64,000 nucleotides of DNA from Siphlonurus alternatus (lineage: Eukaryota > Arthropoda > Insecta > Ephemeroptera > Siphlonuridae): NCBI GenBank assembly GCA_949825025.1, contig OX463781.1:47442317-47506316 (forward strand), read 5' to 3'. A model generated the notes under the pieces. That model saw only the letters and a list, made by a program, of their open reading frames with translations, ran no database searches and was not told the origin of the DNA. This document shows, piece by piece, positions 37,321-48,245 of this stretch. Every line of letters starts with the position of its first letter. Position 1 is the stretch's first letter. Both the position numbers and the translations under genes were made by a program.

Positions 37321-38350
37321 ATTTGCTTGTCAAATAACCATTGATTGTAGAATTGGCATCAAATATGCATACTGACTGAAAGCATACAAAAAAAAAAAAA
37401 AAAAAAAATGTGGCTCTTCTGTAAATTAAAAATATTTAAATTGATGAAGGCTATACGAATATGCATAGATTAATTCACAAATATACTGTACAGTGTACAG
37501 TACTGGACAGTATGCATAATGTATAATGTAGCAGGCATATGAGCAGTACGTAGCGTGCAATAATATACTCTGCAATGTTTGCCTAAATATACAGGTATAA
37601 AATAAAGCTCATGCTGCAAAAATTGAAATTATTCGGCTGTCTAACTTTACCGCTTCAGAGTTTTAATGAACGTATGCATTATAATGTACATTGAGTCAAT
37701 TTATTCAAAAGGCTTTACCAGTATTACTTACATTTTATACAGCACTTTTCTGGGTTTATCTTCACGGCCGACAACCTGGTGTCTGATAGGTACTGTAAAG
37801 AGTTTAGAGGTCATATACATGAGTTTTAAGCTTCTAATAATAATTTCAACATCGAATTATCATAAAATGATATATTCTTAATATATTTATCAAGATAATA
37901 GCTTAAAAAGTAAATTGTTTCCAGATTTTCCTCACAAAATAAATATTATTACAAAAATTTCTATTTACAACTTGTTTGATCAGCTGATATTTTGTTTGCC
38001 GCGCTTTCATAGCCAACTTAAAACAAAACGATAAAATATTAGCAAAATAATGATTTGTATAATATATTTGATTCTTAAAAGGTCAATAAAGATAATTTCA
38101 TTTAAATCAAACTATATTTTTTATAAAAATTTGATCAAAATGAATTTAAATTGCTTTCTGGCCAGTCCTTGAATAGTGGCACCCCTGCAATATTTTTGAA
38201 TTGTAGAAAATTCAAATATGGGAATGGCCATTAATTTTTATAATTGCAATTATAATGCACGGTATCATTATTCATAGTTCATAAGTATCATGTAATATGC
38301 ATATTCATTGACAAATTTGATGTGCGCCAGGAGGATTCGGACCGCCCCAA
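37321..38350. other. MMS22L: MMS22L upstream region
   Basis: About 1 kb upstream of the MMS22L start codon, with an A23 run at about 37387-37409. It must hold the promoter, but I can place no TATA box, initiator or transcription start. No other gene is seen. Confidence 0.5.
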
Positions 38351-38769
38351 TTAAGGGCATTGGGTGTAGCACCGGTAGTTGGCAGCACTGACGTATCTTC
38401 ACCATGCAAATTTTTGATCATTGCTCCTCGGAGTAATTTTTATGCTAGAGCTAAGCTGATTGCTGTAGTATCAAGATAATTAGTAGCCCAAGTGCACAAT
38501 TTGGCTAAATAAAGCCTGATTTAAAAAAAAGTTTTTTTTTTTATATTTTAGAAAAATGCATGTAAATTTAAAAAATTACTAAAAAATACTTTTCTTTAAA
38601 TCAGGCTTTATTTAGCCAAATTGTGCACTTGGGCTACTAATTATCTTGATACTACAGCAATCAGCTTAGCTCTAGCATAAAAATTACTCCGAGGAGCAAT
38701 GACCAAAAATTAGCATGGTGAAGATAGGTCAGTGTTGCCAACTACCGGTGCTACACCCAATGCCCTTAA
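38351..38769. mobile_element. 419-bp foldback element
   Basis: The ends TTAAGGGCATTGGGTGTAGC and GCTACACCCAATGCCCTTAA are complementary. Arms of about 180 bp, including CAAATTGTGCACTTGGGCTA, are nearly identical. The loop is AT-rich. It is intergenic between MMS22L and the phosphoenolpyruvate-synthase-like gene. Confidence 0.92.
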
Positions 38770-38938
38770 AACAGGTTGTTTTTATTAAAACGAAGGTACG
38801 TATAGCTGAAAACTGATATTTGCGTATTGCAATATACAGGATAAATAAGTAATAATCTGATATGTAGTTCATCTTCATATTAATTATAAAATATTAAGAA
38901 TATATATTATATTATCAATAAATTTTTAAAATGACATC

Positions 38939-38940
<2 letters not shown>

Positions 38941-38992
<52 letters not shown>
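38941..38992. repeat. (AT)n microsatellite
   Basis: About 26 uninterrupted AT units between two large palindromes. A second TA run follows near 39110-39150. Confidence 0.96.
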
Positions 38993-38997
<5 letters not shown>

Positions 38998-39210
38998 ACT
39001 TATTTAGCTATAGCACAAATTTTATAAAAAAATATGTAAAAGTCTAATAATACTATACGCTATTATAGCTGATGCAATAACATTGTATTATAAGAAGAGA
39101 CTATATTATATATATATATATATATATATTATTATATATATATAATATATAATCACAGTTGGGTTTAAAATAATTATGTTATATATTATAATTAAGTTAT
39201 ATATAAAAAT

Positions 39211-40152
39211 ATACAGACTGGGCCAGAAATGTTGTTCCGATCGTACGCTAAATTTTCGGCGGGAGGACTTTCAGCTAGAAAGTTGAAATTTGACATACAT
39301 AAAGCCAAGGGTTGTAAGTTCTTTTGACATGTGTTAGAATTTTTTTAAAATCGCTCTTTCATGAATTTTTAGGGGTGGATTCATGATTTGCATTACTTCC
39401 TTATGGAATTTCCATGTTAAATTAAGTTGATAGAAAAATTTTGTCTGATCAGCACCAATTTTTTTTTCTGGGGGGTTCAAAACACGTTGAATCTATTGGT
39501 GTAATTTATAATGTGATAAAAACAACCCCTAACGACATATTGACCCTTAATACGTTAAAAAATTATTGTATCCAAATTTTGTCATTACCATTGAAACGAA
39601 CTTATTTTTTTACTTCAGAAAACACCTTTAAATTTTTTAAATCGAAGTTAGTTAAGGATTTAATTTTTAGGGGTTGGTATTTTCACCCCTAATGATGAAA
39701 TCCTTAAATGTCTCCCATTTAAAAAAATTCAAATATGTTTTTTGAAGTAAAAAAATGAGTTCGTTTCAATGGTAGTGTCAAAATTAGGATACAATAATTT
39801 TTTAACGTAGTAAGGGTCAATATCTTACTAGGGATTGTTTTTATCACATTTTAAATTACACTATTAGATTCAACGTGTTTTGAACTCCCCAGAAAAAAAA
39901 ATTGGTGCTGATCAGACAAAATTTTCTATCAACTTAATTTAACATGGATATCCCATAAGGAAGTAATGCAAATCATGAATCCACCCCTAAAAAGTCATGA
40001 AATGGTGATTTTAAAAAAAATCTAACACATTTCAAAAAAAACTTACAGCCCTTGGCTTTATGTATGCCAAATTTCAACTTTCTAGCTGAAAGTCCTCCCG
40101 CCGAAAATTTAGCGTGTACGATCGGAACACCATTTCTGGCCCAGTCTGTATA
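39211..40152. mobile_element. Large (about 940 bp) foldback element
   Basis: The left end ATACAGACTGGGCCAGAAAT is matched by ATTTCTGGCCCAGTCTGTAT at the right. The two arms of about 460 bp can be followed almost end to end (for example TCGGCGGGAGGACTTTCAGC, AGGGGTGGATTCATGATTTG, TGGTGCTGATCAGACAAAAT, in one orientation or the other). They differ by scattered substitutions. The loop near 39670-39700 is tiny. No transposase is encoded. Confidence 0.93.
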
Positions 40153-40683
40153 TATAAATATTTTTACCTTCAGTTGCGTTGATACATTATACGTACACGT
40201 ACTGTACATATAATAATATACATTATTATAAATATATACTTCTATAACTATAATAAAAACTTATATTTGTATAATATATATTGCAATATGATATATTTAG
40301 TAATATTATAATATAATTATATAACAATTAACGCTATATTATATTAATTGTAGTTCAATTAATGCATGCACTGCATGTACAAGATGATCCTATTATATAA
40401 ATAATATAATCAAATTTCAAAGCCAAGAGCTAGATGAAATACAGAAAATATGACAACAACATTTTAATAGTGTTTATTTAATTACAGCTTTTATAGCATC
40501 TCAGTATAAAATAAGAGCATATATTTTTTATGTTTTATTTATCACCCCCGGCCATATATGACATGTTTTTGCTCATGTTGAAATAATTCGATAAAAACTC
40601 ATCAAATTAAATTATATCCACATTTTTTTAATTGTATGTTTACACTTGACATTTCAATTTTCAAACTGCATGTTATTTACTGC

Positions 40684-40689
40684 TTTATT
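40684..40689 (-). terminator. Polyadenylation signal of the phosphoenolpyruvate-synthase-like gene
   Basis: AATAAA on the minus strand, 22 bases after the stop codon. Another candidate lies near 40474, which would give a longer 3' untranslated region. Confidence 0.45.
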
Positions 40690-40711
40690 AGTGTTGGTAA
40701 TTATTTTAATA

Positions 40712-43700
40712 TCACACGTTTATTGGCTCGGCTGAAATTTTCTCCAGCACTCCAGTTCCTCCGTTTAGACGCACCAAGTCCCCTGTAACATATCAAAAAG
40801 TTGAACACGAAATTATGTAAATCTTTTATGTCAGTACTGACCTGTTTTGAATAGGTACGTTGAATTTGTCGCTCCCACAATGCAAGGAAGTCCATATTCT
40901 CTAGCCACCACAGCTCCTGTAACAATTCATCAGATTGTAATATATTTTGATTGAATTTTTACAATCGTCGCTTTGGAAATTTCCTAATTAATCATCATGC
41001 TCTATGTTATTCTTACGAGGCATGGTGATCAACAAGGCCGCTGTGGAAATTTTCCAAGGCGACGAATGTCAATCATTCAGATATATAAGTTACGTCACAC
41101 TAAAATATATCTCACTAACCGTATCAAAATATTTTATGCAACACAAAAATTCAGAGAAAAATATAAATGAAGTAATATTTTAATTACGACCTTCATAATA
41201 TAAAGAAATCAAAACATTCTAATCATTTCAAGATTGTCCAATTAAGATATCACAGATATAATTTTATAACTCCAAGCCTGTTTTTATTGATGACCCCCGA
41301 AAATGACATTTTTTTCAAATAAATAGAGCATGTAACTAATTTTTTTGTTCAGAAATTAGTATTAAAATGTTGATATTTGAATAAGCGTCACTCAACAAAT
41401 TAGTTTAATTTGTTAATCTCTTCATTTCTGTACAGTCGTCACTTTGAAATTTTTTCACTTTGCAGCCTTGTTAATTACAATGCCCTGTGTTATTCATGGT
41501 GATTGAGAAGGCTGCAAAGAGAAGTTTTTCAAGGTGACGAGTGTACGTTGGTAATTATATTGATGTACCGTGTGAAATGAGTCCCCCCAGCTCGGTGACT
41601 ATGCCGGCCAGCAGCGGGAAGTACGGGCTCCACCCGATGTCCGTGCTGTGCGTGATGAGAACATCTCCCTGCACGATGTCGCCCATCTGGCTGGGGTCGG
41701 CCACCACGCAGGCCCGCCCCAGCACCACCCCCGCACACACTGGGGTGGCCGTGACCCGCTGAAGACCCTCCCCCACCGGCAGCTCCTGCTCCTGTGAACC
41801 ATTCGTCTTACAGTCTCATCGCTGCAGTATTTAGCGCAGGGCAAAATTCGTTCTATTTTTAGTGATGTAAAAATGGAATAGAATAGAAAATTGCTTTATT
41901 GCGGTGAGGTTTAGGCAAGCTCACTCTTACACCTAACCGCAATATTAAAAAAAGAAACCAACTCTGACAATATGATATTAACCAAGGTCTTTTCTGTCTG
42001 ACACATTATCAGGGGGGGAGTCAAATGACGCATTAAATACCTATAGGCCTATACTAATAAAACATATATTAAGTTTTTTCCCTCACTTTTTTACTGGCGG
42101 AAATACGTTGCCATAGTTGGGTAATTAATGGTTAATAATTTTTTCAGATTTTTTGGAGCAATATTTTACATATTTTTTTCAGCTTTAAAAGATTTGTGTA
42201 TTTTCCTCCTTCTTTGGTAATTAATGCTAGGCTAGAGTTAATTGTATTTCAACCTGCGTATAATTATTTATTTTATTTAACATTATGACTTGAAATCACT
42301 TATAAAAAATCAAGTTGTTGTTAATAAATAACGTAAAAATATTATCGTTATAAATTTCTCTTTACCTGGAGTGGCTGAGGTACTCCAATTATAATTTCAG
42401 GATGTCTCAATTGTTCCCACGTTGTCCAAAGTCTTCTTCTTCTCGACGCTCTAAAAACACAAATATTTTTATAAGCACTCGAATTCTATCTCCTTTAGGA
42501 CAGGGCGTACTTTGCTAGCAGGACGGAGTCTGCCTGAAGAATCAGCTTGCTCAGCTCGTAGTGAGTCAGGTAGAAGAGCAGGTCCGCCTCAGGAAGCTTG
42601 CCCTCGCGGACCAGCAGGTGAGCCAGCTGACGGTAGCCCAGCCTGAAGGTCTGAAGGGCGGAGATGAGGACCGACTTGGAGCGCTCGCGACGACACACGG
42701 CCGTGCGACAGTAGGGCAGAATGAAGCGCAGAGCACGCCTGGTAGTTGTAAGTTAATCATGTGAGTATAGAGTTGATTACTGTTTATGTTTACGTGGGAC
42801 TAGTGAGGGGAGGTATAACATTGAGGGAGGGTAAAAGAGAAAGCGGAGGGCAAGATTGCATTAATGACATCATGCCCCTGGCAAGTAGGCAGCGCTGAGG
42901 TGGGATAAAAATATGCACATACTAACTTATAAAATGTATAATAACTTTTAACTTAACTTAAAAAATGAATAAATCAGGTTTAAATACTGTAAGAATATAG
43001 AACAATATTATACACGATAGAACTAGTAGAAAAAACCTCGCCACCAAAAAATTGTTAAAAGTATTTTTTTTATTTTTTTTTTGTCATTCAACAGCGCAGC
43101 TAACGAAAACGTAAGGATAAACTCTGAAATCAGCTTCTCCAGATCCTAAATATTAAATTAATTAAAGTTCTAAATTTATTTGACACGTGGGAATTGCAGA
43201 AAAATATTTTACCATCCTTCTCTTAAAGATTTAAATGTCTCACTTTTAATTTTAAATACTCGTGCTACTTGTTTTAATTGAATAGAACCTTAATTCAGTA
43301 TTGAATTGTGAAGGTACGAAGATTAAATTTCCCCGGTAATTCGACCTGGTGACCTGTGGTGCTCACCTGGTGCCCTCCTTGGAGGGCGAGGCGAGGATCT
43401 CGCAGGTCTCCGCTACGCTGAGCACCGTCACGTTGTCCGGTCCGGGGTGAGGACTGCGCACCAGCGCCTGCAACGTCTGCACCAGCAGCTCCGGCTGCAT
43501 GCCCCACGTCATGGTGTGCAGCTCAAACTGAGAGCAAGTACGTGAGAAGTAATTTTAATATCTTTCCGAGAGATATATTAGAAAATATTAAGGAGAATTA
43601 TATATAGGGTTCAATAAAATGGAGTACCAAAATTGTTTATTGCAGAAATGTATAAAGAGTGTAGCATTGACACTCTTTTTTTTTTTTAATTTTTTAGATC

Positions 43701-44724
43701 CCTGAAACTATTTTTAAACAATTATTGAAAAGTCCATTTTATGACGTCAAGAGGCGTCACTTTTTAAGAAAAGGATGGTAATTGATGCTTCGTGATGTCA
43801 TAAAATAGTATTTGAATAAAATTTTAAAAAGAATTCCCAGTCACTAAAAAATCTGAAAAAAAAAAAAAAAAAGAATCAGAGTGATTGGCATTTATAACTT
43901 TGCACTATCTATTTATTTCTCCATTAACATTTTTTGAGCTTGATAATCTGTTATATTTTTATTAAATATATTCAATTGTAATGTTGTAACAATATAAACA
44001 ATTTTATTTATAACTATCATCAAATACATAATTAATAATACACTTCCATATCACAATTAAAAGTATAACAAATAAAATTAGATTATTACCTCTCTGATGG
44101 CTCGGTGACCATGTGACTGTAGAAAAGCTCTGAACTTTGACGCTGCGGTGGACTCAGTCTGGATCCAGTTGAGGGCTTGGAGGGGCGAGGTGGAGCAGAA
44201 AAACTCGGAGTCCTCCTCTGCGACGATTGCCGCGAGTTCCCTCAGCTGCGTGGGTATCTCAGCTGACTCGACCCCGGAGCACGAGGAGAGCAGCAGCGAG
44301 ATGTCAGTGTAGTGCTCCGTCTCCCAGTCTGTGACAAACAACGTGAGAGATACCGGCCTGGGGGGACCTTCGGTCATCGACGTACCTTCTTTGCCTTCTG
44401 TCAGCACCCCCATAGCCACCACTTGAGTGAACACGCTCACTCTGGACATGTGGCCGTGGTTTTGGGAAGCCTGGGGAGAAATTATGTTAAAAAATTATTA
44501 AATATTATTATAATTTATATTGAAAAAATATAATATTATTTGCGAACAAATCAATATATAATTTAGTAATCATTTACTGAGTTTTCTTTTTAAATTTTTG
44601 AGGCTCTATGCATGTAGAGTCCAGCAGAATTATTAAACACTTGTTATTTATTTTTCATAATCATTAAAATGCTACAATGAAGTATCAATATGAAAAAAAA
44701 AATATTGCAAAGTTTTGCATTCTG

Positions 44725-44769
<45 letters not shown>

Positions 44770-47700
44770 TTGTTTTGTAATTTTCTTTTTAGATTACTAA
44801 AAAATTATCGAGAGTTCCAGGTTAAACCCGCGTTTCTTTTATACTCCTATCCTTTTTATTGAATTAAGAGACGCCTTTTGACGCCTTTCTCTGTACTTCC
44901 AATTTTTTTTTCTTTTTTAAATAGTTTTCGGACTCTAAAAAAAAATAAAAACCATGGTTGCATAATTTGGTTATTTATTTCTACAGTAAAATTTCATGCA
45001 GATCGTCCATTCTCACCTTGATTAGCAGAGGCAGGTGGCTTGAGATGGCCGCGAACAAACTAGCGGCCGTGGTGTGGTCCTCCGCTTTCAGGCTCAGACG
45101 TTTCAGGTCTTGTTTCGCTCGTTTTTCCACCCCGCCCGCCGTCATCGTGTCCTGCACACAACATCACGTCACCTTCGTTCCGTCACCTCAGTCGGTCATC
45201 TTACCTTGAGCATGGTGAGTAGTAACCTGAACTTCCTTAAAGTACCCATCACCCCGTGACGAGCAACGCCAGCACTGTGAAGCTTTTTGTCTGTGACGAG
45301 GTGACCAAACACAGCGAGGTCCGTGGCTTTGTTGGAAACGGACACTTTTTCTTCGTTATTACTCAACATGGTCTGTAAAGAAGTATGTATTACAATAGAA
45401 TTCGAGTTATTTCAAAATTAAATATGAACTTACGTTAAGGACATTAAGCATAACATGATTAGAAGTCGACCCAACAATGCTCTGATACTGAGGGGAAACA
45501 CTACGTTTCTTATCATTATAAGAGCACTGATGTTGTAAATCGTAGTCTAGTAGTCGAACCAAGATGGAGTGAGTCAGAGGCTTGGTAGCTCCAGGTAATA
45601 CCTCTCTATGGAGAACGCATGATAATTTGTTATATTAACAGACAGCTTTAAATTAAATTTTGGAGAAATGGAGTATTGACCTCATTTTTTTTTTATTGCA
45701 GAAATGGATAGAGGGTAAAAAGTTATGCCACCCTGATTTTTTTCAGATTTTTTTGAGCCCGAGAAGTATTTTTAAAAAAATTATTAAAAGTCCCTTTTGT
45801 GACGTCACGCGGTGGCAAGTCCTATCTTTTTCTTAAGGAGCGGCGTCTCGTGACGTCACAAATAGAATTTTCAATAATTTTTTAAAAATAGTTCCCGGGC
45901 TCTAAAAAATCTGAAAAAAAATCAGGGTAGCATAACTTTGCACCCTCTATCCATTTCTGCAATTAAAAAATTGAGGTCAATACTCTATTCGACCCATAAA
46001 ATGCACTTCAAACCAAATAAAAAGAGGTGCAGTGATGAAGAATTTTATCGAAATGTAAAAATAAGAATATAAAATATAATAATGAGAAGTATAATAAATC
46101 ACAATTAAATTGCTATTTAAAAATGAACATATAAGGAATGAACTAACAGCTGTAGGTTGTTTCTCACTTTCACGTCCTCTTTGTGTGTATCAATTTAAGG
46201 TAACATGGCTGATATACTCACCCTGTATTGGCAAATGTAAGCACTTCCATGTTCGTGGGAATAGGCATGTCAAACTCATGCTGAAGTTCGAAATTGGTCC
46301 AGGCGTCCAGCGCCGTGATTGGTCTAGCTTGCAGCAGGTACACTTGACTCTGGGCAGAACGTCACGTCATAAACTGAACATAAATTGCTCATAATGACAA
46401 CTTACCTTGGAAAAGGCCCACTCTATGTCGCGAGCACTTCCAAACATTTTCTCCAACTTCACACCGATCTCCGCGAGAGTTAAAATTTGATTTTCACTCA
46501 GGCAGAGCTTTCCTCGGTCCTCTTTCGAATTTGTGCTGTTTTCAGTGCCTTCTCCGCCTGTGAAAATGAATTGTAACTAAGGCTGTTTTCAGTGCCTTCT
46601 CCGCCTGTGAAAATGAATTGTAACTAACGCTGTCTTTTTTTACATCAAAAACACATAAAAAATTTAACTATTAAACTTAATAATTATTTTTTTTTTCGTA
46701 CACTCGTCGTCTTGGAAAATTTCCCACTGGCAGTCTTGTTAATCACCATACCCTCTGTTATTCAAAAAAGCATGGTGATTCACAAGGCTGCAAAGTGAAA
46801 TTTTGCGAGAAAACGACTATACATCATAGAATACAACATAATCTAAAACTTTTATATCATGACGATCGAGTTAGTGAGAAGTGTTACTAATCTGCCAGCT
46901 TTTTCTGAAAAAAATATTGAAAATTGATAATCATGCCTCTTTTCCACACGTTAATTAAAGAATATATATTGACGCCTAAAAGGGGCGTGGTCGTAAAAAC
47001 ACAAAAGCAGAAGAAAAAATGAAAAATGCCCCAAAGGACTAAAAAAAACATGGATGAACCTGATTAGTATTCATGCCATATTTCTGTTGAGGTTTGGTGC
47101 ACATAATACTGACCCGGTCCCAGGACGACTCCGCCCTGCTTACTGCCGAGCTTCACTTCTTCTATCGCGAGACTCCGGTCGTCCCAACTGCGGCCCACCA
47201 CGACCGTGTCCGGCTCCACCAGCGCCGACACCACGCTCTGTCAGATAAACATTTCATCATTGTAAAAAGATTACTTGTACTCTGTGCTCATTAAAGTTGT
47301 AATGAAATATTAACCCACTTCATGTTAGGCAAGTTGCATAGCATCAAGGCTATAATATAGTATAATATAGCCTAATATATTATATTCTAATCACATCTAT
47401 ATAATTTATTCAATGTACAGTATATATTTTTCTATTTTAATATTTTTATCTGGCTGATTTGATTAAAAAGTCATGTAATATGTTTTTTTTTTTTAAATAA
47501 ATTTGAATCAGCAAGGAGGTAGATCAAGTAGATTATAATTTAAGTATAGCATGAAAACCAGACGACAAATAACAAATAAAAACTTTATAATGTAAAAAGA
47601 TAAAGTTGTAAACCCATGAATTAACGTTGAAATAAAGTATAAAATAGGAATTATTTTGTGCCTACTTAAACCTTGCCCACTATATTAGGCAAGTTACCTT

Positions 47701-48133
47701 CAAGGTGATATATTCTTTGTTATAGCACAAATCAGACGACAGTTACCTCTCCCAGGCCGTAGTTTGCCGTGATGACGAGCTGCCTGGGATTGCCGGAGAA
47801 GGGGTGTCTGGTGAAGAGCACGCCCGCGGAGTCTGCGGGAACCATCTCCTGGACCACCACCGCCATGCCGGGGTCCAGCGGCTGACCGTTCTGTCTGCGG
47901 TCGGTCAGAGAGACTCTCAGTTAGTGAATATTTTATTTTAGAACTTCTTATTTTTGGTTGTACATGACAAACATATACTCACGTTAAAGTTGGACCTTCA
48001 CAAACACATTCATTTATATAATTTATATATTGAATCAAACGTATATAAGCACTAACAATAAGAAAAAAAGAAATGCAAGTCGCTGAAAATACTATAATAA
48101 ATTTTTGTTTAAACGGAATATAATTAGTCATTA

Positions 48134-48164
<31 letters not shown>

Positions 48165-48198
48165 ATTATATATATATATATTATATATATATTATATA

Positions 48199-48245
<47 letters not shown>

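Larger units (their letters stand above)
40712..41791 (-). other. C-terminal phosphohistidine (PEP-utiliser mobile) domain exons
   Basis: Three exons encode residues 1213-1334. [20 protein letters not shown] begins the domain. [20 protein letters not shown] leads to [20 protein letters not shown], in which His1286 is the expected phosphate carrier. The protein ends [16 protein letters not shown] and a short tail. TDIGWSP and the SHG form resemble rifampicin phosphotransferase more than classical PEP synthase, which has a TCH motif. Confidence 0.92.

Noticed and set aside
39441..39692. 83-codon ORF inside the giant palindrome as a transposase remnant
   Set aside because: It spans the left arm and is not conserved in frame in the right arm; it has no transposase motif.
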